From Enterosoma sp964427595 (lineage in GTDB: Bacteria; Bacillota_I; Bacilli_A; RFN20; CAG-288), in NCBI GenBank assembly GCA_964427595.1, contig CAYRUQ010000007.1:1-49973 (forward strand): a stretch of DNA of 49,973 nucleotides. The letters are read 5' to 3'. Both the position numbers and the translations under genes were made by a program. Every line of letters begins with the position of its first letter. Position 1 is the stretch's first letter. Positions 7,000-14,888 of this stretch are shown here, piece by piece. The notes beneath the pieces were generated by a model that was not told where the DNA came from, ran no database searches, and saw only the letters and a list, made by a program, of their open reading frames with translations.

Positions 7000-8486
7000 A
7001 CGAAATCCTCAGCTCTTAAAGGATTATCTTCAGAAGAGTTGTTACGGATATAATCAGCGACGACATCATAGATGTAATAGACATCCTCGCCTTCACCTTT
7101 CAAAGGCTCAGCTCCGACGCTTGATAACATCGTTCCAGCGACATCATTTAAGACATAATTGATAGTGACGATATCCATGACTTTTCCGCTGAACTGGAAA
7201 GTTGAAGAAGGATAAGTGACTCCGCTAAGTCCTGAAGAACTTATCGTTCTATCAGGAAGAAGAACGACTTCATTATCAAAAGGTGAGACGATCTGAATAT
7301 CAGACATCGTGACTAAAAGAGGTTCATCAGAAGAAGGATAAGAACCTCTGATACCACCTGAGTTATGATAAGCGATCAAACTCTCTTCATCATACTCAGC
7401 ATCAGGTCTGACCGTCTTGGCCATTTCAAACATAGCTCTGACTACTAACTTGCCAGAAGAAGTTTTAGTCCAATTTCCTTGGAGATAGCCGATCTCTTCA
7501 GCAGGACGGCTTTCAATCAACGCATAAACTTCATTGATGAAATCTTGGTCAGCATAACCAGCATATGAATCATCAATCTGTTCATACCAAATAGTCTCTA
7601 GAGTCTTTTCTTCAAGATTGATGACCATGTAGGAATAACCGCCACCATCACTGCCACCTTGGACATAAGGGACATCCGCTGACTCATTTTGATAACTATG
7701 AGAGTGACCACCGAAGATACCGATGAATCCGATATCAGAAGATTGAATCGAATTAGTGTAATAAGAGTTTTGATCATCATGAAGAGTCAAGACGACCACT
7801 TCAGCACCCTCCTCAATGCAAGCATCATAAGCTTCTTGTAATAAGTCAAGACTGCTTGAGAAGTAATAACCGCTGATCATCTCAGAAGCGATATCCGATT
7901 CAAGTCCGGTACCGATAGCACCGACGACGCCGATCTTATGACCTTCAGTTTCTAAAACGACATGGTCAGTGACAAAGTCTGGTCTACTACCGGTTGATTC
8001 ATCAACTAAATTAGCACAGAGGAAAGGAAAATCAGCAGTTTCTAAATTAGTTCTGATAGTATCAACTCCCCAATCGAATTCATGATTTCCTAAAGCCATC
8101 GCACTGAAAGAGAAGGAGTTCATCAACTCAGTAGTCGATAAGCCGTTATCATAACCGGAGATATAACTTCCTTGCCACATATCACCAGCAGCTAAGATCA
8201 AAGATGAGCTTTCATAATGTTCATTAGCTCTGATAGCACCTTGAAGAGCAATGATGCCGTTATATGCAGAAGTATTCTCAATCTTTCCATGGAAGTCATT
8301 GATGCTGAAGAGAGTCACGATGTTGTCATCAGGATCGCCGACAAAACTAGAAGAGGTAGTCTCGTCTATAGTACTTGAAGTAGTCTCATCTGTAGTATTT
8401 GAAGAGGTTGAATCATTCTCAAAATAACTACATCCAGCTAATAAGCCAAAAACTGGAAGAATTATCAATAGTTTCTTAAAATTCAT
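6996..8486 (-). CDS. Surface lipoprotein 5'-nucleotidase / 2',3'-cyclic phosphodiesterase
   Basis: A 496-residue lipoprotein. The signal peptide ends in a lipobox (LLAGC near residue 18), followed by a Ser/Thr-rich spacer of about 35 residues. The metallophosphatase domain has INDFHG, AGDMWQGS, LGNHEFDWG, LHDDQ and GGHSH. The C-terminal 5'-nucleotidase domain has NSGGIRGSYP and IVSPFDNEVV. It would degrade extracellular nucleotides, releasing nucleoside and phosphate for uptake. The ATG at 8486 is chosen because GGAGG lies 5 nt before it and the signal peptide begins there; an in-frame codon at 8504 gives an unlikely acidic extension. The spacer contains a 24-bp tandem duplication (8356-8403). 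Confidence 0.88.
   Translation of the reverse strand: MNFKKLLIILPVFGLLAGCSYFENDSTSSNTTDETTSSTIDETTSSSFVGDPDDNIVTLFSINDFHGKIENTSAYNGIIALQGAIRANEHYESSSLILAAGDMWQGSYISGYDNGLSTTELMNSFSFSAMALGNHEFDWGVDTIRTNLETADFPFLCANLVDESTGSRPDFVTDHVVLETEGHKIGVVGAIGTGLESDIASEMISGYYFSSSLDLLQEAYDACIEEGAEVVVLTLHDDQNSYYTNSIQSSDIGFIGIFGGHSHSYQNESADVPYVQGGSDGGGYSYMVINLEEKTLETIWYEQIDDSYAGYADQDFINEVYALIESRPAEEIGYLQGNWTKTSSGKLVVRAMFEMAKTVRPDAEYDEESLIAYHNSGGIRGSYPSSDEPLLVTMSDIQIVSPFDNEVVLLPDRTISSSGLSGVTYPSSTFQFSGKVMDIVTINYVLNDVAGTMLSSVGAEPLKGEGEDVYYIYDVVADYIRNNSSEDNPLRAEDFV
8356..8403 (-). repeat. 24-bp imperfect tandem duplication in the lipoprotein linker
   Basis: Two adjacent 24-bp units (8356-8379 and 8380-8403) differ at 3 positions. 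They encode two eight-residue units, each containing TDETTS or IDETTS, in the flexible spacer that follows the lipidated cysteine. Confidence 0.75.
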
Positions 8487-8626
8487 GCTTTCCTCCTTGA
8501 GCAAAAATATTATAAAGGAAAACCTATATATCTCTATGAGCGAGGTTTGATTTTACTAAGTCTGCTCCGGTGTTTTTTCTTGAACTAAATCTTAAAAAAG
8601 AATAATTGCATACAACAAAATTTCTC

Positions 8627-8655
8627 TTGTAAATTTTTTACTAGCTATGTAGAAT
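8627..8655 (+). promoter_or_regulatory. Promoter of the riboswitch-controlled operon
   Basis: TTGTAA (8627-8632), a 17-bp spacer and TAGAAT (8650-8655) form a near-consensus sigma-A promoter. Transcription should start near 8662, just before the riboswitch. Confidence 0.75.
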
Positions 8656-8663
8656 GAAGTCGT

Positions 8664-8790
8664 CCATAAAGAGAGTGGTTAGGGACAAGCCCTATGATCC
8701 ACCAGCAACCCAAGTAATGTTGGGTGCTAATGCTTGAACGATGGGTGCTTATATCAAGTTGTATATTGCCCCCATCTGCTATGGGGATTT
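8664..8790 (+). promoter_or_regulatory. SAM riboswitch (S-box/SAM-I-clan leader) with transcription attenuator
   Basis: The leader holds the SAM-I core signature in order: AGAG, GTGG (8675-8678) pairing with CCAC (8699-8702), AGGGAcaaGCCCTATGA inside that helix, then GCAACC and GGTGCTAA. A P3 helix forms from ACCCAA (8708-8713) and TTGGGT (8720-8725). P1 is short (ATAA 8666-8669 with TTAT 8749-8752). The P4 region differs from the usual S-box. GATGGG at 8740-8745 can pair with CCCATC at 8771-8776, disrupting the terminator, so this is an OFF switch: SAM binding should favour termination. The downstream operon ends with a SAM synthetase, which fits feedback control. Confidence 0.85.
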
Positions 8791-8791
8791 T
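8769..8791 (+). terminator. Riboswitch-controlled intrinsic terminator
   Basis: CCCCAT (8770-8775) pairs with ATGGGG (8781-8786) around CTGCT, followed by ATTTTTT. Its left arm is the same segment that can pair with the upstream GATGGG antiterminator strand. Confidence 0.85.
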
Positions 8792-8832
8792 TTATTTCTC
8801 TTTATCGGATATTCCAAAATAAGGAGAAATAA

Positions 8833-10242
8833 ATGACAAACAAAACTTTAATTGCAGAACCGTTAGGCCTGTATGGGTGGGAAGATTTAGAACCGGTCAT
8901 TTTAGCCTCGTTAATAACTGAAGAACCGATGCTTTTAATAGGAAAGCATGGCTCAGCTAAATCTTTTATTTTAGAAAGACTGGCACAAGCACTTCACCTA
9001 GAATTCAGATTTTATAACGCATCTTTAATCAATTACGATGATTTAGTAGGTATTCCAGTTCCAGTAAATAACAATACTTCGTTAAAATATATTTCTAATC
9101 CAAATTCAATTTGGGATGCTGAAGTTGTTTTTATTGATGAATTGAATAGAACCAAGGTTGAATTACAGAATAAATTATTTCCGATCATTTATGAAAAAAG
9201 AGTTCAGGGAATCAATTTAGAAAAATTGAAATATCGTTGGGCAGCGATGAATCCACCTTCTTTAGATGATGAAGATGTTGATTTAAATTATCTAGGTGCA
9301 AGCAGTTTAGATCCGGCTTTAGCAGATCGTTTTCCTTTTATCATTAATGTTCCATCGTGGAATGATTTAGCAGTCGAAAATCAGAAGAAAGTATTGGATG
9401 ATAAATTTGCCGGTAAACATGAATTTGCTATTGATATCAACCTTCTAATAGAAGAAAGCAAAATAGAATTCAAACATGTGCTAAACAATTATCAGGAATT
9501 TGGTAAGAACTACATTATTACCCTGATGGACTTGCTCGCAAACAAGTTTGGCTATGTTTCTACTAGAAGAGCAACGATGTTTTTAGAAACTTTGCTGGCA
9601 ATTCAGGCTTCTAAAATCGTTTTAAATAATCATGGAGCTGAGCCCAAATATCCATTAGATTTTAAATCGACATGCTTATTACATATTCAAAATACTTTTC
9701 CGCTAACCGCTCTTAAACCTATCAGTAAAATCGATTTGATGATGGTAGCTGAAGAAGCCTTGAAACTTTGCCAACTTGATGAAGGTTTACCGAAAAAGAT
9801 CTTATTAGAAAAAGATCCGACTGAAAAATTTATTTTAGCTATTAAACATCAAAGTGAATTTGCCACTTTTGATTTAAGTGATTTACTTACTAACACCATC
9901 TCTTCTCTCGATAAATTTGAAAGAAGAGCAGCTTCTTTAATTGCTTATTTAGAAGTTAGAAAAAGAAGTGATTTACCAGCAGCAACAATAGAAAGCATAG
10001 CTAATGAAATCAAAGAAGTTTTATATACTAAGTTTTCATACGAACGAGTCTATTACCCACAAAATCAGCTCTATATGCAAATCAATAATGAAGTTTGCGA
10101 TGATAAGAAGGATGATGAAAATTATAAAAGATACTTAGAAGCTTTACTCTTATCATTCTTCCCTGAAGATTACAGCAACATTCAAGAAATAACAGGGGTA
10201 CATCGGTATTTTAAAAATCTGTGGGAGAGAATTTATGGCTAA
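8833..10242 (+). CDS. MoxR-type AAA+ ATPase
   Basis: A 469-residue AAA+ ATPase of the MoxR branch. Walker A is GKHGSAKS (residues 37-44), Walker B VVFIDE (98-103), sensor 1 Asn in AAMNPP (about 140), and an arginine-finger-type segment ALADRFPF follows near 168. MoxR ATPases act as chaperones or remodelers, typically with a partner carrying a vWA domain, which is encoded two genes downstream. AAGGAG 6 nt before the ATG is the ribosome site. The gene is the first of a four-gene operon behind the SAM riboswitch. Its stop overlaps the next start by 8 bp. Codon use leans to ATT and TTA, unlike the ATC- and CTC-rich genes outside, hinting at transfer. The substrate of the complex is unknown. Confidence 0.88.
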   Translation: MTNKTLIAEPLGLYGWEDLEPVILASLITEEPMLLIGKHGSAKSFILERLAQALHLEFRFYNASLINYDDLVGIPVPVNNNTSLKYISNPNSIWDAEVVFIDELNRTKVELQNKLFPIIYEKRVQGINLEKLKYRWAAMNPPSLDDEDVDLNYLGASSLDPALADRFPFIINVPSWNDLAVENQKKVLDDKFAGKHEFAIDINLLIEESKIEFKHVLNNYQEFGKNYIITLMDLLANKFGYVSTRRATMFLETLLAIQASKIVLNNHGAEPKYPLDFKSTCLLHIQNTFPLTALKPISKIDLMMVAEEALKLCQLDEGLPKKILLEKDPTEKFILAIKHQSEFATFDLSDLLTNTISSLDKFERRAASLIAYLEVRKRSDLPAATIESIANEIKEVLYTKFSYERVYYPQNQLYMQINNEVCDDKKDDENYKRYLEALLLSFFPEDYSNIQEITGVHRYFKNLWERIYG

Positions 10243-10627
10243 CGGAATGCTTTTTAATATAGGTGGACCGCCAAGAACAACCATTAACATCTCTCACTCA
10301 GTTATTGATGTAGCTATTTCCTTTAAACCAGCGGTACTAGCTAGTCTATTAAATTGTGAGATTAGTGAGCTTCCCAAGAAATGCCAAAAATTTGTCGAAG
10401 ATAACCAAGACAAATTTAAAGATCATTTTAAGCCTGAAGGCTACATGATTAATCTTAATAATCAAATTAAAAAAATCGAAGAGTGCACCGATGTGTATTT
10501 ACTGATATTAATCTTCGGATCAACTGTAGACGATATTTACATTCCTAATCGTAAACTTGTTTTTTATTCTTCCAATTTTACTAAGACCTTATATTTCTCA
10601 AAAGCTGAGGTATTTAATGATGAATAA
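10235..10627 (+). CDS. Small protein of unknown function in the MoxR/vWA/MetK operon
   Basis: A 130-residue soluble protein with no motif I recognise. The N-terminus MANGMLFNIGGPPRTTINIS is glycine/proline-rich, the middle is helical with Lys/Glu, and the C-terminal third looks like beta strands (YLLILIFGS, RKLVFYSS). There is no signal peptide and no membrane helix. It starts 8 bp inside the end of the MoxR gene, and its own end overlaps the vWA gene by 11 bp, so all three are translationally coupled. That tight packing suggests a subunit or adaptor of the MoxR/vWA complex, which is inference. Confidence 0.7.
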   Translation: MANGMLFNIGGPPRTTINISHSVIDVAISFKPAVLASLLNCEISELPKKCQKFVEDNQDKFKDHFKPEGYMINLNNQIKKIEECTDVYLLILIFGSTVDDIYIPNRKLVFYSSNFTKTLYFSKAEVFNDE

Positions 10628-11948
10628 AAATGAAACTATTAAATACAGGTTATATTCACTGCTTCCTAATGGTTCTACTTTTATGTCAGAGTTTTTGAAA
10701 ATCGCCGATATAAAATTAGTTAAAGATAAAGTTTATACTGCCGCAGTAACTTGTGAACTAAAACCGGTTTTATATATAAATGAAGACTTTATCGATAATT
10801 ATTGTAAAACTGATGAGCATTTATTAATGCTGGTCCTTCATGAGCTCTATCATATCATCTTAGGTCATACACGCCTGTTTTTAACCCCCAATAAAATCGA
10901 TAACATCGCTTTTGATGCCATCATCAATTCAATGCTATGCAAACAATATCCTGGTGAAGAATACACTTCGTTCTTTAAAAACTTCTATAAAGAAAATAAA
11001 TTTCCAGAGTTGCTTTTAAGACCACCGGGAACAAAATTACCTGATAAATATCAAGATTTGATGAATCTCTTATATCAAACAAATAAAGGTACTTACTATG
11101 AGATCTATCAAAAACTATGTAGTGAACTCGAGTTTGATTTTGGGCTAATTGATTTAGAAGGTATCAAATTACTTGGAAATCATGACAATATCGATAGTGA
11201 CATTGAAAACGAAGTGATGAAAGAGGCTATTAATAGAATTACTTCCAAGTGGCCTAAAGTCAAAGATAGTATTGGAATCGGACAAAATGAAACTGTCATA
11301 AAGAAGAAAACTAATTTTGAAAACATCGATTCTGAAAATATAAAAAAGATGAACATCTTGCTGAAAAAGAGCGGTGTAATGACTGGTAATTTAGCACAAA
11401 ATAAAAGGAGACCGAACTCAAGTCAAATCGATGTAACGCTTCCGGTTATAAACTACAGAGATAGACTTGCTTTTGCTAAAACTATGATTTATGGTACGCC
11501 GATTTTATTCAATCAATCTTTAAATATTAAAAAGATTGAGGATGGCAACCTGAAAGCATTAGTCTATTTGGATGTCTCAAGTTCAGTAGTTGATAATATA
11601 GGTAAGATATTCCCGCTTCTGTATAATCCATATTTTAAAAAGGAAATTAAATTGTTTGTATTTTCAACTGTAGTAAAGGAAATTGAATACGATAATTTCA
11701 TCAATAAGAATTATGAATCTACTGGTGGAACAGATATCGACTGTATATTTGAACATTATTTCTCACTCAATAAAAAAATAAGACCTAAAAGCATATTAAT
11801 TTTAACCGACGGATATACCCAATTTCCTAATGATAGATATAAAAACTTGATTAAAAAAGACAAAGTGGTTGTCAATGTTGGATATTTCGGAAGTAATAAC
11901 GATACATATTTAAAAGGCATCACTAAATTCACGGAGGTATTCAAATAA
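10617..11948 (+). CDS. Metallopeptidase-like (DUF2201-type) plus vWA domain protein
   Basis: A 443-residue, two-domain protein. The N-terminal domain carries HELYHIILGH (residues 75-84), a zinc-protease-type HExxHxxxGH motif as in the DUF2201/putative metallopeptidase family that pairs with MoxR ATPases. The C-terminal vWA domain has a full MIDAS: DVSSS (319-323), the Thr in TGGTD (about 372) and the Asp in LTDGY (about 398). The start is the ATG of the ATGATG at 10617, after GAGG at 10607-10610; an upstream ATG at 10557 lies inside the small gene without a ribosome site. It is probably the metal-dependent partner of the MoxR ATPase. Whether the HExxH domain is a working protease cannot be told. 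Confidence 0.85.
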   Translation: MMNKNETIKYRLYSLLPNGSTFMSEFLKIADIKLVKDKVYTAAVTCELKPVLYINEDFIDNYCKTDEHLLMLVLHELYHIILGHTRLFLTPNKIDNIAFDAIINSMLCKQYPGEEYTSFFKNFYKENKFPELLLRPPGTKLPDKYQDLMNLLYQTNKGTYYEIYQKLCSELEFDFGLIDLEGIKLLGNHDNIDSDIENEVMKEAINRITSKWPKVKDSIGIGQNETVIKKKTNFENIDSENIKKMNILLKKSGVMTGNLAQNKRRPNSSQIDVTLPVINYRDRLAFAKTMIYGTPILFNQSLNIKKIEDGNLKALVYLDVSSSVVDNIGKIFPLLYNPYFKKEIKLFVFSTVVKEIEYDNFINKNYESTGGTDIDCIFEHYFSLNKKIRPKSILILTDGYTQFPNDRYKNLIKKDKVVVNVGYFGSNNDTYLKGITKFTEVFK

Positions 11949-13064
11949 ATGTATAAAGTTGCTGAATATGTAGGTAGAGGGCATCCTGATCGTCTATGTG
12001 ATACTATTGTTGAAAGAATTATCGACAAGGTTATCGCTAAAGATACAAATAGTTTTTGTGCCTTAGAATGTGCGATTTTTCATGATAAAGTTTTCCTCGA
12101 TGGAAGAATTGCAGCTGGTCAGAAACAACCGGTTATTTCAGAAACGCAAATCGATGATATTGTTAAAAGTGTTTTTGTAGATGCCGGCTATTCTCGTTTA
12201 AGAAAAGAAAAGAATCGAAAACCTTTTTATCATCCCTTTGAAGAAGAAATACAAATCTACAAAGAATTATTAATTGAACCTTTATCTGATAAAGAAAGAA
12301 GACAACGTCATCTTAGTGATGATCAAAATGTAGTTACAGGCTACGCCAATCAAAATTCAAAAACCTTTCATTTGCCGATGGAACACTATTTAGCTAACTT
12401 GATCGGTAAAGAATTAGATAAATTATTTAGAAATAACATCAATTATGGAAGTGATTATAAAGTCTTAGTTTATTTAGATTGCATTGATAAATACTATAAC
12501 CTAGAAAGAGTTACGATAAGCATTCATCACATGCGAATGGATTACAAAACTATTTATCAAGACTTAAAATATCTCGTTGAAAAACGTTTAAAATCTTCCA
12601 ACATCTGTGATTTAGTTAACTTTAATAGAATGGATTTTTATGTAAATGGCTCCTCTGATTTCTTATGCGGTGGCAGTTATGGAGATAATGGATTATCAGG
12701 TAAAAAATTAGTTGTCGATTTCTATGGCCCTGATATTCCTATTGGTGGTGGCGCTATTTCTGGAAAAGATCCTTATAAGGTCGATGTTTGCGGCGCTTTT
12801 AAAGCTAGACAAATGGCGATTGAATTAATTAAGAAAACTAATTTCCAAGAAGTATTTACTCGACTCTCTTGGTCACCAGGAAAAGAACTTCCTCGCAGCA
12901 TCGAAGCTTATGGGATAGATATGTTTGGAGTGAAGTTTGACATTGATGTTTCAAAATACCTAGAAAGAAAACAATTTTCTATCAAAAATATCGTTAACGA
13001 CCTTGATCTAGTAAACAAATCTAAAGAAACGATGCTTCTAAACGGGTATATGTTTTCTATTTAA
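11949..13064 (+). CDS. metK: Divergent S-adenosylmethionine synthetase (MetK-like)
   Basis: A 371-residue methionine adenosyltransferase that makes SAM from ATP and methionine. Catalytic positions line up with E. coli MetK: GHPD (His12, Asp14), LECAIF (the K+-site Glu), DDQNVVTGYA, SDYKVLV, YGDNGLSGKK (about 244-253), GGGAISGKDPYKVD (266-279). The lysine after GHPD is Arg, and the Arg of GRK is Lys, both conservative. It is about 25 residues shorter than usual, and the C-terminus lacks the normal HFGR...PWE end. GGAGG lies before the ATG and the gene starts immediately after the vWA stop codon. As the last gene behind a SAM riboswitch it is probably an active enzyme under feedback control. 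Divergence from typical MetK suggests horizontal origin. Confidence 0.85.
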   Translation: MYKVAEYVGRGHPDRLCDTIVERIIDKVIAKDTNSFCALECAIFHDKVFLDGRIAAGQKQPVISETQIDDIVKSVFVDAGYSRLRKEKNRKPFYHPFEEEIQIYKELLIEPLSDKERRQRHLSDDQNVVTGYANQNSKTFHLPMEHYLANLIGKELDKLFRNNINYGSDYKVLVYLDCIDKYYNLERVTISIHHMRMDYKTIYQDLKYLVEKRLKSSNICDLVNFNRMDFYVNGSSDFLCGGSYGDNGLSGKKLVVDFYGPDIPIGGGAISGKDPYKVDVCGAFKARQMAIELIKKTNFQEVFTRLSWSPGKELPRSIEAYGIDMFGVKFDIDVSKYLERKQFSIKNIVNDLDLVNKSKETMLLNGYMFSI

Positions 13065-13217
13065 TGGTTCTATGTATTACAGCCAATTAAAGTAAAAAGA
13101 TAAGTTATTAGAAAGCTAAATCAGTTAATAAAGAGTTTTAAATTCTATCATTTCGAACATAGACTTCATTGACGCTTACTTTCCAAATTCATATATAGTT
13201 TTATACAACTAACACAT

Positions 13218-14552
13218 TCACCAATCTAAGGAATCAATATTAGTTAAAAAATCTAATAAACTAATACGTAAAAAACCATCCTCTGTATAGTAATGTTTAC
13301 CTTCATTTTTAACGATTACAACTTTCTTAAATGAGTTAGGTATATTTCTTAAAGATTGATATTCTTGATCCTTTTTTTCAGAATTGCTTATCTCATATGC
13401 AACTTGTATGTAATAGATTTTGCCTCCTTTATTAGCGACAAAATCAACTTCTGTATCTTTAGTTTGATAGATAGGTTTATTATTTTTATCAAATCGAGCA
13501 GTCTTATCTTTTATCTTGACTACACCGACATCAACATTAAACTCACGATATCTTAATTCGTTATAAACAATGTTTTCAATCAAATCCGTTTCATCAATTT
13601 CTCTAAAGTTTAAAATGGCGTTTCTAATACCTATATCCTCAAAATAAATTTTATAAGGAGTCCCAATATATCTCCTCCCCTTAACATCGTATCGATAAAC
13701 TTTATTCAATAAGTAAGCTTCACCAAAGTAACCAATATAATCATTAATTGAATCATTAGTGACATTGCTATGATAAACGCTATTAAAAGTATGGGCGATC
13801 CTTGCCGGATTAATCGGTGACGATATCATACTAGCGATAACATGTAATGTTTCATTGAAATCTTTCTTGTTAATTTTCGGATACCTTTCCTCTAAATCTT
13901 TAATATATGTTTCCTTTAAAATTGAAAGTGCTAAATTTGTTTTTTCAAAATCATCATTTAATGATGCAATTAAAGGTATACCTCCAAAGCGAATATATTC
14001 ATTGAATGCAGTATATTTATCGATAGATAATCCACATAAATACTCATTAAATGTTAAAGGCAATAAATGGATTCTATCTCCTCTTCCCCCAAATTCAGTA
14101 TCTACATTGCTTGATAATAAATGAGAATTACTTCCTGTAACATAGACATCAAAATTCCCTCTATATATAAAAGAATTTAGTACTCTTACAAAGTTTTCTA
14201 AGTTTTGAATTTCATCTAAAAGCAAGTAATAGAATTCAGTATCTTTTGTCTTATCATCGATATAAGATAAAAATTTATGACCATTAACTAAAACTTGATT
14301 TTTAACCTTTTTAGTTGTTGCTTCATTTGTTAAATAGGAATCTAACTTCAAGATATCGTTTTCGTTATCGAAAGCAAATCTGATGATGTTGTTTGGATTT
14401 ACCTTTTTTTCGTTTACTAAATAATTATAGAAAATATTGTTAAGTAAAAACGATTTACCAGATCGTCTTATTCCAGTGATAATTTTGATTAAATGATTGT
14501 TTTCTTTTTTAATAAGTCGATTTAGATAATACTCCCTATTAAATATAGTCAT
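13218..14552 (-). CDS. DUF4143-type P-loop ATPase
   Basis: A 444-residue member of the large AAA/DUF4143 family found patchily in many bacteria and archaea. The N-terminal ATPase has Walker A GIRRSGKSF (residues 27-35), Walker B YYLLLDEIQN (near 108) and TGSNSHLLSS (sensor 1, near 140). The C-terminal part (GEAYLLNKVYRYD, then VDFVANKGGKIYYIQVAYE near 379) resembles a PD-(D/E)XK-like DUF4143 domain. Cellular function of the family is not established; it behaves as an accessory gene. GGAGG precedes the ATG. Two identical 20-bp repeats lie in the promoter and leader region. Base composition is AT-rich like the MoxR operon. The 153-bp gap to the SAM synthetase gene (13065-13217) shows no clear element. 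Confidence 0.85.
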   Translation of the reverse strand: MTIFNREYYLNRLIKKENNHLIKIITGIRRSGKSFLLNNIFYNYLVNEKKVNPNNIIRFAFDNENDILKLDSYLTNEATTKKVKNQVLVNGHKFLSYIDDKTKDTEFYYLLLDEIQNLENFVRVLNSFIYRGNFDVYVTGSNSHLLSSNVDTEFGGRGDRIHLLPLTFNEYLCGLSIDKYTAFNEYIRFGGIPLIASLNDDFEKTNLALSILKETYIKDLEERYPKINKKDFNETLHVIASMISSPINPARIAHTFNSVYHSNVTNDSINDYIGYFGEAYLLNKVYRYDVKGRRYIGTPYKIYFEDIGIRNAILNFREIDETDLIENIVYNELRYREFNVDVGVVKIKDKTARFDKNNKPIYQTKDTEVDFVANKGGKIYYIQVAYEISNSEKKDQEYQSLRNIPNSFKKVVIVKNEGKHYYTEDGFLRISLLDFLTNIDSLDW

Positions 14553-14561
14553 AAATTTTCC

Positions 14562-14655
14562 TCCAAACTGACATTTTTTTCAGTTTTATTGTAGTAAATC
14601 ATATATCCACTTACAATTCATTTCTCATTTTTTATTCCAAACTGACATTTTTTTC
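14562..14655. repeat. Two identical 20-bp direct repeats upstream of the DUF4143 gene
   Basis: The same 20-mer, TCCAAACTGACATTTTTTTC, occurs at 14562-14581 and 14636-14655, 74 bp apart. In the first copy AACTGA (14566-14571) and TCAGTT (14580-14585) also form an inverted repeat. On the minus strand the first copy abuts the GGAGG ribosome site of the DUF4143 gene, so these are candidate operators or a leader element. Confidence 0.7.
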
Positions 14656-14683
14656 GACATTATTTTTTCATTAATTTCAAAAC

Positions 14684-14758
14684 ATTAAGTCTTTAGGCTG
14701 TGAAGAATTAGAACCGGTTATTTTATCCACACTAATAACTGAAACACAGCCTCTTTAA
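14684..14758 (+). pseudogene. Decayed duplicate of the start of the MoxR ATPase gene
   Basis: Positions 14702-14743 match 8881-8922 in the MoxR gene at 36 of 42 bases by eye. Read in frame, the remnant gives SLGCEELEPVILSTLITE, against LYGWEDLEPVILASLITE in the intact gene; both start from a shared SLG/PLG segment with a three-codon gap. A stop codon follows within a few codons, before the position of Walker A. No start codon is visible. It is a remnant of a second copy, left beside the intact operon and the tRNA-Ser gene. Confidence 0.75.
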
Positions 14759-14763
14759 AAAGA

Positions 14764-14883
14764 ATGTATAAAAAGTTCAAGTCAAAATACAGTTCTTCTG
14801 AATTTAATAGAGCATTTTATAGAACCCTAGTTATCATTTTAAATTTCTCTATTTTAAACTCTAAACTTATTAGCCAAACATAA
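14764..14883 (+). other. 39-codon reading frame, possible gene remnant
   Basis: An ATG-to-TAA frame of 39 codons with many aromatic and basic residues (it contains YSSSEFNRAFYRTL). It has no ribosome site. The mix resembles the C-terminal tail of some transposases, but that is only an impression. It may be debris from whatever event truncated the MoxR copy just upstream. The rest of 14570-14955 holds only the repeats, the MoxR remnant and a terminator. Confidence 0.25.
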
Positions 14884-14888
14884 GAAAA

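Noticed and set aside
8535..8560. Possible attachment-site copy of the tRNA-Ser 3' end (GAGCGAG followed by TTTGA).
   Set aside because: Only seven contiguous bases match and the second block needs a 4-bp gap; this is within chance for an AT-rich sequence, and no integrase is present.
10557..10616. Longer N-terminus of the vWA protein starting at 10557.
   Set aside because: It lies inside the preceding gene without a ribosome site; GAGG before the ATG at 10617 fits the usual coupled overlap.
14764..14883. 39-codon frame as a real gene or transposase end.
   Set aside because: There is no ribosome site and no firm similarity; it is kept only as a low-confidence remnant.
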